64,000 bases of DNA from CAVXJN01 sp963762165. GTDB lineage: Bacteria > Pseudomonadota > Gammaproteobacteria > JASBUN01. The stretch spans positions 1,054,001 to 1,118,000 of the forward strand of contig CAVXJN010000003.1 in NCBI GenBank assembly GCA_963762165.1, written 5' to 3'. The notes under the pieces were generated by a model, which did not search any database, had not been told where the DNA came from, and saw nothing but the letters and a program-made list of their open reading frames with translations. Shown here in pieces: positions 9,952-20,036 of this stretch. Numbering within the stretch: the stretch's first letter is position 1; the number at the start of each line of letters is the position of its first letter. Made by a program: the position numbers and the translations under genes.

Positions 9952-10275
9952 TCAGGTATGAACGATGATCCGGTGGTGGCCGGCGTCGATATCGACGGTC
10001 ATATCGTATTGCGCGATATAGTCACCAAGCTCCGCCAATTGCGGCAGGCTGTTGCGGGCCGCGAGTTCCGACAAGGTGGTCTGCGGGTCACAGGTGATGA
10101 CCAGATCGTCGCCGCGGGATTCGCGACAATGAAACTGCTCGGCGTCGATGCGCAGATCGGACGTCTCGGGCAAGGTCAGAATCAGCGGCTCGAGCCGTTT
10201 GATCTGCAGTTTCGCTTTTTCAAGTGCGTGCTCTCCGCTCCAGGAAAGCTCGGGCATGTTTCCGTAATCTCTCAC
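9952..10275 (-). CDS. hypothetical protein
   Basis: A 107-residue soluble protein that I do not recognise. It begins at GTG with a strong AAGGAGG four bases upstream. The composition is normal for this genome, with several acidic patches and no signal peptide or membrane helix. It lies about 100 bases downstream of the hybrid kinase on the same strand, so it might be transcribed from the same promoter or its own. Confidence 0.6.
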   Translation of the reverse strand: MRDYGNMPELSWSGEHALEKAKLQIKRLEPLILTLPETSDLRIDAEQFHCRESRGDDLVITCDPQTTLSELAARNSLPQLAELGDYIAQYDMTVDIDAGHHRIIVHT

Positions 10276-10372
10276 GCTGCCTCCTTGTCTTGGCCCCGCA
10301 AACCGCCAACGGCTTCGGCTCAGTCTTCATTGTAGAAGACCTGCGGCGGTATCAACGGGCCAGTGCCGGCGG

Positions 10373-13300
10373 CTAAGCGCGGGACTCGCCGATCTCAGAT
10401 AGCAGGGTGCGCAACGCGGACGGATCGACGGGCTTGACCAGGTGATAATCGAAGCCGGCGTCCGTAGTGCGCTGACGGTCTTGTTCCTGTCCCCAGCCGG
10501 TAAGCGCAATCAACACCATGTCCTGGCCCCAGGGTTCCTGGCGCAAGCGCCGCGCGGCCTCATAGCCATTGAGTTTAGGCATGCCCAGATCGAGCAGAAT
10601 GACTTGCGGGCGAAAGTCCGCGGCAATACCGATCGCTTCGGCGCCGTCGTAGGCCGTGCGCACTTCATTCCCCATGGCCTCCAGTAGCATGGTGGTGCTG
10701 ACCGCCGCATCTTCGTTGTCATCGACTACGAGAATACGGTGCTGCGCAGAACCCGACATATCCATTCCGTCCTGAGTTGGTTTATCCAGAGCAGGTTGCG
10801 AGGTCTCAACGATCGGGAGGCTTACCACGAATTCGCTGCCTGCCCCCAGCCCCGCACTGTACGCGCAAATATTGCCGCCATGCAGTTCCACCAGCGATTT
10901 CACTAACGTTAGTCCTATTCCCAGGCCGCTGCGACCACTTTCCATCGGCGATGTCTGGACAAACATGTCAAACACCTGATCCAGCATCTGCGGCTCGATA
11001 CCACAACCCGTGTCGAGGATTTGCGCCGTCAATACCTTGCCGTCGGTTCGGGCGCGCAGTTCGATGCGCCCCCCGGGTTCGGTGTACTTAGCCGAATTAC
11101 TCAAGAGATTGGAGAAGATTTGTGTCAGCCGGGCGGGGTCGGCAAATAGGTGTACGGGTTGGTCGGGAAGCGCAACCGTTAGGGTATGTTGCCGCATTTC
11201 TACCAATTGCTGTACGGTTTCCAAGGCGCTGGCAACGACGTCCTCCAAGGCCACCGGCTCGAGCCGAAGTTGAACCTTGTTGCGTGAAATGCGCGAAACC
11301 TCGAGCAAGTCGTCCACCAAGCGCACCAGGTAGCCCACCTGCCGATCCATGGTTTCATACAGTCGCAACGCCATTTCGGCGTCCCCGGGTGCCATACGCA
11401 GCAGTTCGAGGCTGTTGAGAATCGGGGAGAGGGGATTGCGCAGTTCGTGGGAGAGCGTGGCCAGAAAAGCATCCTTACGCCGATCCGCTTCCCTGAGCGC
11501 TTCCTCCATGCTCCTGAGTTCAGTGATGTCGGTGTTGGTGCCGAACCAGCGCGTCACCTCGCCTTCATTGTTGCGGATGGGGATCGCCCGCGACAGGAAC
11601 CAGCGGTAGCTGCCGTCGGCGGCGCGTAGCGGGAAGGTATCTTCCCAGATCTCGCCGCTGGCAAAGTACCGGCTGATCTTCTCTACCACCCGCTCGACGT
11701 GGTCGGGATGATGCACGTCCCGCCATCCCCAGCCTTGCATCTGTTCGAGGTTGGTGCCGGTATAATCGAACCAGCGTCGGTTGTACCAGAATATCCAGCC
11801 CTGGCCATCGGCCATCCAGGCGAACTGGGCGATGTTGTCGGCCAGCGTACGGAAGCGTTCCTCGCCCTCGCGCAATGCCTGCTCGGATTCTTTGCGGTGG
11901 GTGATGTCTACACATGCGCCGGTTATGAATTGCGGCGTGCCGAGTTCGTCGCGTCCGGTCTGCCCGACCGCGTATAGCCAGCGCACGCTGCCGTCCGGCC
12001 AGACTCTACGCATGTCCATCTCGAAGTCGGTACCTTCGGTCGCACATCGATAGAGGGCGTCGCGCACGGAGCGCTGGTCGTCCGGATGCACCAGGTCGAT
12101 GAATTGGTCGACGCTGATGATGGTTTCCCCCGGCACCAGGCCGAACAAACGGTCCAGGTTTTGGTCCCACTGCAAACGATTGGCGGACATCTCCCAGCGG
12201 AAGGTCCCGGTGCGAGACGCATTCAAGGCGGCGCGCATACGCTGTTCCTGATCACGCAGCGCCCGTTGCGTCCGCCGTTGCTCGCTGACGTCGGCGGCGA
12301 TAATCAGCTTTCTCGGCGTTTCGTGCAGTGCCGCTTTCAAGCTGGTCGACCAAACGGCGATTTCCACCCGGACACCGTTTTTACGCACGATGCCGGTTTC
12401 CACCCCTTGCACAGAGTCGCCAGGCGTGATGCGGCGCAGGGTGTGCAGCAACTGCTCCCGCGCAGCGTCCCGTTTTGCGGCTGCGGGCGCGATAATCTCT
12501 TCGGCGGACCAGCCGAATATCCGTTCCGCGGCGCTGTTCCAGTAGTGGACCGAGCCGTTGGCGTCCATGATCGCGACGGCGACAGGAGCTGCCGAGATTA
12601 CCGTGTCGAGCAAGTCGCGGCTGTTACGCAGCGCCAGCTCGGCTTGGTGCTGCGCGCCGACGTCGCGTGCGATCTTCGATGCTCCGACGACGACGCCGTT
12701 GCTGTCGATAATGGGGGAAACCGACAGGGATATATCCAACAGTCGGCCGTCTTTTGCTACCCGCACGGTTTGATAGTGCTGGACGCGTTCGCCGGCCTTG
12801 ATCTGCGCTATGATGGCGTCTTCCTCGCGGCGGAAAAGCCGGGGAATCAGCAGTGTGATATGACGGCCGACCGCTTCGTCTGCGGTATAGCCGAACAAAC
12901 GCTCCGCGCCGGCATTCCAGGAGCGGATGACGCCGTCGAGGTCTTTGCCAATGATGGCGTCTTCCGAAGACTCGACGATCGCGGCGAGCAGCGCCTGCAG
13001 TTCTTCGCTATGAAGTCGCGCGCTCACATCTCGCAGCGCGAATACGCTAGCGCCGTTTTCCGATACCGCGAGGCGCTCATATTCCAAGGTCGTTTCCGTG
13101 CCGTCGGCCTTTGTCAGGCGACGATGTCCGCGCGCCGGTGTTGTCGCTTCCGATTCAGCCTCGGCTCTGGCCGGCCCGCAGCCAAGCAAATCCAGTAGCC
13201 TTAAACCGATGAGTTCGTGGCGCTGCGTCGCGAGCAGGCGCTCGGCCGCCGGGTTTGCCTGTAGGCAGCGGCCGTCAGCGTCGACCATTACGATGCCGTC

Positions 13301-13687
13301 GTCCCCGTATTCGTACAGAAGCGTGCCCAGATGGATGCGGGGGGCGCTGGCCGCGTCGTTTGGGGTTGGCGGCGGGCCAATCGAACCGTGTAGTACGGTC
13401 GCGCTGTGTACGGTCACGGCGACGCCGGTTAGGAGCAGCGGGATCGTATCGCCATCATCCCGGACCCAGCCCAGCAAAATGCTGAACTGGTCACCGGACT
13501 CGCGGGCTGTGGCCAAGACGTGTGCCAATCGCTCGCGGTCGGCCGGCGCGAGCCGTTCCCTCAGCCCGTGCGAGGTTTCCGGAAGCTGTGCCTGACTGCA
13601 TTGAAATAACCGGCACGCGTTGGCGGAAAACCGCAGCGCGTCGGTCGCCGGATCCCAATGCCAGAGGATCTGTGACGGCTCGCTCAA
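10373..13687 (-). CDS. multi-PAS hybrid sensor histidine kinase
   Basis: An 1104-residue soluble signalling protein without membrane helices. I count six PAS-like modules in residues 5-725, several ending in PAC-type sequence, then a HisKA domain whose phosphate-accepting His is H747 in SHELRNPL, a HATPase domain (DTGCGIEPQML, GLGIGLTLVKSLVELHGG), and a C-terminal receiver domain (about 985-1100) with VVDDNED, the acceptor Asp in LLDLGMP, and the VKPVD lysine. Hybrid kinases of this type usually pass phosphate to a separate partner. The many PAS domains suggest cytoplasmic sensing of redox, light or small ligands. There is no adjacent response regulator. Confidence 0.92.
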   Translation of the reverse strand: MSEPSQILWHWDPATDALRFSANACRLFQCSQAQLPETSHGLRERLAPADRERLAHVLATARESGDQFSILLGWVRDDGDTIPLLLTGVAVTVHSATVLHGSIGPPPTPNDAASAPRIHLGTLLYEYGDDGIVMVDADGRCLQANPAAERLLATQRHELIGLRLLDLLGCGPARAEAESEATTPARGHRRLTKADGTETTLEYERLAVSENGASVFALRDVSARLHSEELQALLAAIVESSEDAIIGKDLDGVIRSWNAGAERLFGYTADEAVGRHITLLIPRLFRREEDAIIAQIKAGERVQHYQTVRVAKDGRLLDISLSVSPIIDSNGVVVGASKIARDVGAQHQAELALRNSRDLLDTVISAAPVAVAIMDANGSVHYWNSAAERIFGWSAEEIIAPAAAKRDAAREQLLHTLRRITPGDSVQGVETGIVRKNGVRVEIAVWSTSLKAALHETPRKLIIAADVSEQRRTQRALRDQEQRMRAALNASRTGTFRWEMSANRLQWDQNLDRLFGLVPGETIISVDQFIDLVHPDDQRSVRDALYRCATEGTDFEMDMRRVWPDGSVRWLYAVGQTGRDELGTPQFITGACVDITHRKESEQALREGEERFRTLADNIAQFAWMADGQGWIFWYNRRWFDYTGTNLEQMQGWGWRDVHHPDHVERVVEKISRYFASGEIWEDTFPLRAADGSYRWFLSRAIPIRNNEGEVTRWFGTNTDITELRSMEEALREADRRKDAFLATLSHELRNPLSPILNSLELLRMAPGDAEMALRLYETMDRQVGYLVRLVDDLLEVSRISRNKVQLRLEPVALEDVVASALETVQQLVEMRQHTLTVALPDQPVHLFADPARLTQIFSNLLSNSAKYTEPGGRIELRARTDGKVLTAQILDTGCGIEPQMLDQVFDMFVQTSPMESGRSGLGIGLTLVKSLVELHGGNICAYSAGLGAGSEFVVSLPIVETSQPALDKPTQDGMDMSGSAQHRILVVDDNEDAAVSTTMLLEAMGNEVRTAYDGAEAIGIAADFRPQVILLDLGMPKLNGYEAARRLRQEPWGQDMVLIALTGWGQEQDRQRTTDAGFDYHLVKPVDPSALRTLLSEIGESRA

Positions 13688-13855
13688 TGTTTCGCAGCGG
13701 GCCGCATCCGACCCCGCGTACCTGTAGAATCTTGGATGACTAGCACCATAACATCGTGAGGCCCCGATCGGGCCGGGCAGATGGCCGAGTGTCAGTGTAT
13801 CATCTCCGGTTGCTTGTGGATTTCTTCAAGCGCGCCCAGGCCGACAGTTTCAGCA

Positions 13856-15688
13856 ATGTACGAGGACCGCCCTACAACACAGGAAACCGCCGGACAGCTG
13901 TTGCGCCGAATCTTCGGTTATGAGGAATTCCGCCCGCAGCAGGGCGCGATCATCGACCATGTCATGGCGGGAAACGATGCCCTGGTGCTGATGCCGACCG
14001 GCGGCGGCAAGTCCTTGTGCTACCAGATCCCGGCGATTGCACGCGCAGGTCTGGGAGTGGTGATCTCGCCTTTGATCGCCCTGATGCACGATCAGGTCGA
14101 GGCGTTGCGACAAAACGGTGTCCGATCTGCGTTTCTGAATTCGTCGCTGAGTGCCGAGGAGGCCCGCGCCGTCGAACGCCAGGCGGCCGATGGCAATCTC
14201 GAGCTGCTGTACGTCGCGCCGGAGCGCTTGCTACAGGCGCGCACGCTGGCACTGCTGCAAAACATACCGTTGTCGTTGCTGGCCATTGACGAAGCCCATT
14301 GCGTGTCCCAGTGGGGGCATGATTTCCGCCCGGAATATCTGCAACTGGGCACGTTGCGGGAGCATTTCGCCGGCGTACCGCGCATTGCGCTGACGGCGAC
14401 CGCGGATCAGGCCACCCGGGCCGAAATCGTACAACGACTGCACTTGCAGGATGCGCGGCAGTTCATACGCGGTTTCGATCGTCCCAATATCCGTTATCGC
14501 CTCGCAGAAAGCAGCGGCAACGCCCGTCAGCGGCTGCTGCATTTCATCCGCGACGAGCACCCCGGCGAGGCGGGTATCGTCTATTGCTTGTCGCGCAAAC
14601 GGGTTGACGAAATCGCGCACTGGTTGAGCGAGCAGGGGTTGGTAGCGCTGCCCTACCACGCCGGCATGGACGCAGAGCAGCGGCGCCTCCACCAGGAGCG
14701 TTTCCTGCGTGAGGAGGGCGTTGTCATCGTCGCCACCATCGCCTTCGGAATGGGTATCGACAAACCCGATGTTCGCTTCGTTGCCCACCTCAACCTTCCG
14801 AAGAGCCTCGAAGCGTATTACCAGGAGACCGGCCGCGCCGGCCGTGACGGCCTCCCGGCCGACGCCTGGCTGCTGTATGGCCTGCAGGATGTGATCCTGC
14901 TGCGCCAGATGCAGGAGTCCTCGCAGGCGCCAGCGGCGTATAAACATGTCGAGCGCCAGAAGCTCGATGCCATGCTCGGTTTTTGCGAGTTGGCGAGTTG
15001 CCGGCGTCAGGCGCTGCTGGCGTATTTCGGCGATCATCTGGAGCAGCCCTGCGGCAACTGCGACGTCTGCCTGGAGCCGCCAGAGACCTGGGACGCGACC
15101 GTGGCGGCGCAAAAGGCGCTTTCCTGTGTTCACCGCACCGGGCAGCGCTTCGGTGTCAATTACCTGATCGACGTACTGCTCGGCAAGTCAAACGAGCGCA
15201 TTACCCGGTTCGGGCATGCTGGCATCAGCACCTTTGGCATCGGCACGGAATTGAACGCCAACGAATGGCGCAACGTGTTTCGGCAGCTGATTGCGCGAGG
15301 TCTGGCGGTGGTGGATGCCGACGGCCACGGTGGCCTTCACTTGACTGAAAAAAGCCGCTCGGTGTTGCGTGGAGAACAGCAGTTGCACTTGCGCCGGTTG
15401 CGGGTCGCCGCCAAGGCACCGCGCAAGGAACGTGCAGTCGCGCGTTTCGAGCGAGAGGAAGACAGCGCACTGTGGGATGCGCTGCGGCAATGCCGCCAGG
15501 AACTGGCGCGTTCCCAGGGCATTCCGGCCTACATGATTTTTCACGACGCCACGCTCGCAGAAATGGTGGAACGTAAACCGGTCACCCGGCCCGAAATCGC
15601 AGCGATCAGTGGCGTCGGTCAGCGCAAACTCGACGCGTACGGGGATGCCTTCCTGGACCTCATTCGCCGGCACCAAACGACCGCCTGA
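13856..15688 (+). CDS. recQ: ATP-dependent DNA helicase RecQ
   Basis: A 610-residue SF2 3'-5' helicase used in recombination and replication fork repair. It has Walker A PTGGGKSLCYQ (near residue 50), the RecQ-specific DEAH segment DEAHCVSQWGHDFRPEY (about 145-160), the helicase C domain with QETGRAGRDG, the zinc-binding cysteines (CRRQ, CGNCDVC, about 378-403), a winged-helix region and a C-terminal HRDC domain. Length fits Escherichia coli RecQ. I chose the ATG at 13856 rather than an upstream in-frame start because the protein then begins just before the conserved helicase sequence. Confidence 0.97.
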   Translation: MYEDRPTTQETAGQLLRRIFGYEEFRPQQGAIIDHVMAGNDALVLMPTGGGKSLCYQIPAIARAGLGVVISPLIALMHDQVEALRQNGVRSAFLNSSLSAEEARAVERQAADGNLELLYVAPERLLQARTLALLQNIPLSLLAIDEAHCVSQWGHDFRPEYLQLGTLREHFAGVPRIALTATADQATRAEIVQRLHLQDARQFIRGFDRPNIRYRLAESSGNARQRLLHFIRDEHPGEAGIVYCLSRKRVDEIAHWLSEQGLVALPYHAGMDAEQRRLHQERFLREEGVVIVATIAFGMGIDKPDVRFVAHLNLPKSLEAYYQETGRAGRDGLPADAWLLYGLQDVILLRQMQESSQAPAAYKHVERQKLDAMLGFCELASCRRQALLAYFGDHLEQPCGNCDVCLEPPETWDATVAAQKALSCVHRTGQRFGVNYLIDVLLGKSNERITRFGHAGISTFGIGTELNANEWRNVFRQLIARGLAVVDADGHGGLHLTEKSRSVLRGEQQLHLRRLRVAAKAPRKERAVARFEREEDSALWDALRQCRQELARSQGIPAYMIFHDATLAEMVERKPVTRPEIAAISGVGQRKLDAYGDAFLDLIRRHQTTA

Positions 15689-15699
15689 CTACCGCGCGC

Positions 15700-16650
15700 T
15701 CAGTCGGCGGAGTCGATCATGCGGGTCTGCAACGGCTCCTTGAAGGTCAAGGTGCGGTACGGGAACGGAATCTCGATACCGGCATTGTCCAGCGCCCGCT
15801 TGATGGCCGTGACCACTTCGCCGCGGGAGCGACGCAGGTCGACCGGTTTGGATCCCGTCCACCAAGTGACTTCGATGTCGATGCTGCTGCTGCCGAAACC
15901 CTGCGGAAACACCTGAATCGGGCGGTCGTCCAATATCGAGTGGCAGCCGGACACAGCTTCGGTAATGACCGCTACCGCTTGCTCCACGTCTTCGCCATAG
16001 GCGATGCCGGCCATGATCGATACCCGGCGGTATTTGCGGTCGGTGAGGATGTCGACTGGATTCTTGAACAGAAACGAATTCGGCAGCACGACCAATTCAC
16101 CGGTGGGCTTGCGAATCTGCGTCATACGGATGTCGATGGAAATCACTTCGCCCATTACGCCTTCGCATTCCAGGTAATCACCTTTTTCGAACGGAAAGTT
16201 CCATAGCAGCAGAATACCGGCGAAAAAGTTTTCAAAGATGTCCTTGAAGGCAAAACCCACGGCGATGGATACCAGACCCAACGCCCCCAGGGCCTTGGTA
16301 GGCGTTACACCCGGGAATATCACCATCGCCGTAAGCAGCAGCCCCGCGGTCCAAACGGCGATGACCGCCAAGCGAATGATCAGGTCCTTGAGCGATTCCC
16401 GGGTGCGGCTGCGGGAGAGGGCACGGTAACCGATGCGTACCGCCAGACGGGCCGCCAACCAGGTCAGCAGCAATACCACCACGCCGCCCACCAGGAAGGG
16501 CACGTGGTGAATGAAATCACTCCAGACCCCGAGCACCGTGGACCGTATGGAGTCGGCGACGCCGGCGAAATGCAGCGATGCGCCGTGATCGGTATTCGAC
16601 GGGTCCGGGTTTACCATGCAGGGACCTTCGGGAACGAGTTGGCTGTCCAC
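15700..16650 (-). CDS. MscS-type small-conductance mechanosensitive channel
   Basis: A 316-residue inner membrane channel with three hydrophobic helices (about residues 48-70, 92-115 and 120-150) and the MscS beta domain (FEKGDYLECEGVMGEV, IRKPTGELVVLPNSFL). The pore-lining helix is glycine/alanine rich (ALGALGLVSIAVGFAF), as in MscS. Such channels release solutes on hypo-osmotic shock. A second in-frame ATG at 16617 could also be the start. It is divergent from the efflux operon and shares an intergenic region that holds a CpxR-type box. Confidence 0.9.
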   Translation of the reverse strand: MDSQLVPEGPCMVNPDPSNTDHGASLHFAGVADSIRSTVLGVWSDFIHHVPFLVGGVVVLLLTWLAARLAVRIGYRALSRSRTRESLKDLIIRLAVIAVWTAGLLLTAMVIFPGVTPTKALGALGLVSIAVGFAFKDIFENFFAGILLLWNFPFEKGDYLECEGVMGEVISIDIRMTQIRKPTGELVVLPNSFLFKNPVDILTDRKYRRVSIMAGIAYGEDVEQAVAVITEAVSGCHSILDDRPIQVFPQGFGSSSIDIEVTWWTGSKPVDLRRSRGEVVTAIKRALDNAGIEIPFPYRTLTFKEPLQTRMIDSAD

Positions 16651-16703
16651 GAGTCTAGTACACGCGCCGCGGGCTTATCCCGCGGCGGCCACTGACTGGC
16701 GCT

Positions 16704-16718
16704 GTAAAACTCTGTAAA
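16704..16718 (+). promoter_or_regulatory. CpxR-type box upstream of efflux operon
   Basis: Exact GTAAA-N5-GTAAA, the direct-repeat consensus for the envelope stress regulator CpxR. It lies 87 bases before the HlyD-like gene and 54-87 bases before the divergent mscS. Only one other copy of this pattern was found by eye, in the cpxP/cpxR intergenic region at 23748. Regulation is inferred. Confidence 0.6.
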
Positions 16719-16804
16719 GGAACTTTCCCCGCCGAGCCGATGTGGCAACATCGTGCTACGCGATGCGCCTATAGCGCACATTCTTTTCGTACGACGCAAG
16801 GATT

Positions 16805-18094
16805 GTGGCCATGCCCGATGACAGGTCCGTTCCGCCCCGAGATGTAGCCGAGCTGCTGCGCGCCGAGGAGCCCACCCGGGCGCGGCGCTGGCGCCGCCGC
16901 CTGTTTGTGAGCGCGGCGCTGCTGGCGTTGCTCGCGATCGCTTTGCTGTGGTGGTGGCCATCAGGGTCCGATGGGCCACGTTACCAGAGCGCGCCGCTTC
17001 GCAAAGGCAATTTGACGGTTACAGTAACCGCAACCGGCACCCTGCAGCCGGTCAACCAGGTCGATGTGGGCAGCGAGTTGTCCGGCACCATCGAAGACGT
17101 GGCAGTGGATTTCAATGACCGTGTCAGTCGCGGCCAAGTGCTGGCCCGCCTGAACACCGACCGGCTTGACGCCCAGGTCATCGAGGCCCGTGCGACGTTG
17201 CAATCGGCTCAGGCGAAAGTGCAGGAGGCGCAAGCAACCGTGCTGGAAACGCGCTTGCGCTATCAGCGCTGCGCAAAGCTGGCGCAGCGGCAACTGTGTT
17301 CCGGGGAAGATCTCGACACCGCGACCGCGGCCCGGGCCAGAGCTGTCGCTGCCGAAGCCAGCGCCAAGGCGCAAGTGGCAGTCGCCCAGGCGACCCTCGA
17401 CGCCCATGACACGGAGCTGAAAAAGGCGCTGATCCGATCGCCCATCGACGGCATTGTGTTGCGCCGGCAAATCGAACCCGGACAGACCGTCGCGGCGTCG
17501 TTGCAGACGCCGGTATTGTTTTCGTTGGCCGAAAATCTCGCGCAAATGGAATTGCACGTGAGCGTCGACGAAGCCGATGTCGGCAAAGTCCACGAAGGCC
17601 TAAAGGCGGTATTCACCGTCGATGCCTATCCCGATCGCAGTTTTCCGGCCAGCATCACCCAAGTGCGGTTTGCGCCCCAGTCGGCGGACGGAGTCGTAAG
17701 CTACGAAACGGTATTGGGTGTGGACAACAGCGATCTGGCATTGCGACCGGGAATGACCGCGACCGCGGAGATTACCGTGCAACAGCGCAATGACGTGCTG
17801 CTGGTGCCGAACGCGGCGCTGCGTTTCACGCCGCCCAGTGCGACCGCCAAGCGACCCCGGCGAAATCTGTTCGAGAGCTTGTTCCGCCGCGGGCCGCGGG
17901 GTTCGAACACATCGAAACGCAAAAGCGTTGCTGCCAAGCCCGACCAGCGACAGGTATGGGTGCTGCGCGACGGTACGCCCACGGCCATCCCGATCCGCGT
18001 CGGTCCCAGCGACGGTAGCGTCACCGAAGTGCTTTCCGGCGAGGTAGGCGAAGGCACGCCGGTTTTGACCGATGTGCTTGCGGGTAGCAAATGA
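16805..18094 (+). CDS. MacA-like periplasmic adaptor (HlyD/RND family)
   Basis: A 429-residue membrane fusion protein. One N-terminal membrane helix (about 33-50) anchors it, followed by the lipoyl-like half (TATGTLQPVNQVDVGSELSG), a long helical hairpin (about 120-205), the second lipoyl half (IRSPIDGIVLRRQIEPGQTV) and beta-barrel region. This order matches MacA. A basic linker of about 35 residues (near 345-380) interrupts the last domain and is not typical. It starts at GTG 16805 or ATG 16811 and overlaps the ATPase gene by four bases, giving an adaptor-ATPase-permease operon. It probably links the inner-membrane pump to a TolC-like channel. Confidence 0.9.
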   Translation: MAMPDDRSVPPRDVAELLRAEEPTRARRWRRRLFVSAALLALLAIALLWWWPSGSDGPRYQSAPLRKGNLTVTVTATGTLQPVNQVDVGSELSGTIEDVAVDFNDRVSRGQVLARLNTDRLDAQVIEARATLQSAQAKVQEAQATVLETRLRYQRCAKLAQRQLCSGEDLDTATAARARAVAAEASAKAQVAVAQATLDAHDTELKKALIRSPIDGIVLRRQIEPGQTVAASLQTPVLFSLAENLAQMELHVSVDEADVGKVHEGLKAVFTVDAYPDRSFPASITQVRFAPQSADGVVSYETVLGVDNSDLALRPGMTATAEITVQQRNDVLLVPNAALRFTPPSATAKRPRRNLFESLFRRGPRGSNTSKRKSVAAKPDQRQVWVLRDGTPTAIPIRVGPSDGSVTEVLSGEVGEGTPVLTDVLAGSK

Positions 18095-18831
18095 ACCGGG
18101 TCGCGTCGGACAGTGTTACGCACGACGCGCAGCGCTCGCCGCTGGTGGAATTCGAAGCCTTGACCAAAGTGTACGGCCGCGGTCAGGCGGCGGTGCAAGC
18201 GCTGCGCGGCATCGATTTGGCGGTGCCCGCAGGTGACTTCATCGCCTTGATGGGCCCCAGCGGATCGGGCAAATCCACGGCCATGAATATTCTCGGCTGC
18301 CTGGATGTCCCGACCGCGGGCGCGTACCGCTTTCAAGGCGTCACGGTCAACGACCTGACGCGCAATCAACGGGCGCTGCTGCGGCGCCATTATTTCGGTT
18401 TCGTATTTCAAGGATTCAATCTGCTGGCCCGCACCACGGCGCAGGAAAACGTGGAATTACCGCTGGTGTACCGGGGAGTCGCCGCTGCCGAGCGCCATCA
18501 GCAGGCCCGCAGTGCATTGGCAGTGGTCGGCCTGCAGGGTTGGGAACACCACACTTCATCCGAACTGTCCGGCGGTCAACAACAGCGTGTCGCCATCGCC
18601 CGCGCCCTGGTCACCCAGCCGTCTGTGTTGTTGGCCGATGAACCCACTGGCAACCTGGACAGCGCGCGCAGCCGGGAAATCATGGAACTGCTGGCAAACC
18701 TGAATCGCGAACGCGGCATCACCATCGTCATGGTGACCCACGAGCCGGACATGGCGGCTTACGCGCGCCGGGTGGTGCAATTCATTGACGGCCGGGTGGT
18801 ATCCGATCAGGCCAACGGAGTGCATACCTGA
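18091..18831 (+). CDS. MacB-like ABC transporter ATPase
   Basis: A 246-residue ATP-binding subunit of the LolD/MacB class. It has Walker A GPSGSGKST (near residue 58), Q-loop FVFQGFNLL, signature LSGGQQQRVAIARAL, Walker B VLLADEPTGNLD and the H-loop VTHEPD. The ATG overlaps the adaptor stop by four bases, and its own stop overlaps the permease ATG. Unlike E. coli MacB, the ATPase and permease are separate polypeptides, as in many YknYZ-type systems. The pump probably exports peptides, macrolide-like compounds or lipoproteins. Confidence 0.93.
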   Translation: MNRVASDSVTHDAQRSPLVEFEALTKVYGRGQAAVQALRGIDLAVPAGDFIALMGPSGSGKSTAMNILGCLDVPTAGAYRFQGVTVNDLTRNQRALLRRHYFGFVFQGFNLLARTTAQENVELPLVYRGVAAAERHQQARSALAVVGLQGWEHHTSSELSGGQQQRVAIARALVTQPSVLLADEPTGNLDSARSREIMELLANLNRERGITIVMVTHEPDMAAYARRVVQFIDGRVVSDQANGVHT

Positions 18832-20036
18832 TGTTGTGGAATACCCTGCTGCTGGCGTGGCGTGAAATCCGACGCAATCTGCTGCGCTCGGCGCTCACCA
18901 TTCTCGGTATCGTCATCGGCGTCGCCGCGGTCATTACCATGGTGACCATCGGCGGTGGCGCGACGGTTCAGGTGAGCCGGCAGATCGCCAGTCTCGGCAG
19001 CAACCTGCTGATCGTACGCCCGGGGCAGCGCCTGGGTCCGGGTCAGCGATCTGCGGCAGCACCGTTTCAAAGCCGCGACGTGGCGGCCATCCGCCGCGAG
19101 GTGCCCGGCCTGGTGGCAGTGGCACCGTCGGCGTCGAAGGGCGAAGTGGCGGTGTTCGGCAACGAAAACTGGTCGACCGCCGTAACCGGTACCGACAATG
19201 CCTTTCTGGAAGTCAAAAACTGGAATCTGGCGAGCGGCCGGCCCTTCACTGCCAGCGAATTGCGCGCCGGCGCTGCCGTGTGCCTGGTCGGCGCCACGGT
19301 GCGTCAGGAATTGTTCGGCGCCCAGGATCCGATCGGCAGCAAACTGCGCCTGGGCAAGGTCGCCTGCGAGGTGATCGGCGTGCTGGAGTCCAAAGGCCAG
19401 GCGGGCATGGGCGCGAATCAGGACGACCTGGTATTGATCCCGCTGCGCACCTTCTGGCGCCGCATCGCCGGCAATCAAGACGTTACCCTCGTGCAGGTAT
19501 CGGCCCGGGACGGTACCTCGACCGCCAAAGTGCAACACGAACTCGAGTTGTTGCTGCGGGAACGGCGGCACATTTCGGCGCGGGAAGATGACGATTTCAC
19601 GGTCACCGATATGAAGGAAATCGCCAATACCCTGACCGGGACCACCCAGGTGCTGACGACTTTGCTGGGCGCTATTGCCGCCGTCAGCCTGCTGGTGGGC
19701 GGCATCGGCATCATGAACATCATGTTGGTGTCGGTGACCGAGCGTACCCGGGAGATCGGCATCCGTCTGGCGATCGGGGCTTTGGAACGGGAGGTATTGT
19801 TGCAATTCCTGGTCGAAGCGGTGGTGCTCTCGTCTTTTGGCGGGTTGCTGGGTATCGCCCTGGCATTGACCGCATCCGCCGGACTTGCAAGCCTGCTGCA
19901 CGTACCCCTGGTGCTGGACTGGGGGGTGGTGACCATGGCGTTTCTGTTCTCGGCAGCAGTGGGCGTGTTGTTCGGGTATTTTCCGGCTCGCAAAGCCGCC
20001 CGCCTGGACCCCATCGAGGCCTTGCGCTACGAGTGA
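18831..20036 (+). CDS. MacB-like ABC transporter permease (FtsX family)
   Basis: A 401-residue permease with one N-terminal membrane helix (about 18-42, in the LTILGIVIGVAAVITMVTIG block), a large periplasmic MacB_PCD domain (about 45-265), and three C-terminal helices including GGIGIMNIMLVSVTERTREI, the FtsX-family hallmark. It works as a dimer with the preceding ATPase, probably as a mechanotransmitter rather than a classical pore. Its stop is followed by an intergenic region of about 320 bases. Confidence 0.93.
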   Translation: MLWNTLLLAWREIRRNLLRSALTILGIVIGVAAVITMVTIGGGATVQVSRQIASLGSNLLIVRPGQRLGPGQRSAAAPFQSRDVAAIRREVPGLVAVAPSASKGEVAVFGNENWSTAVTGTDNAFLEVKNWNLASGRPFTASELRAGAAVCLVGATVRQELFGAQDPIGSKLRLGKVACEVIGVLESKGQAGMGANQDDLVLIPLRTFWRRIAGNQDVTLVQVSARDGTSTAKVQHELELLLRERRHISAREDDDFTVTDMKEIANTLTGTTQVLTTLLGAIAAVSLLVGGIGIMNIMLVSVTERTREIGIRLAIGALEREVLLQFLVEAVVLSSFGGLLGIALALTASAGLASLLHVPLVLDWGVVTMAFLFSAAVGVLFGYFPARKAARLDPIEALRYE

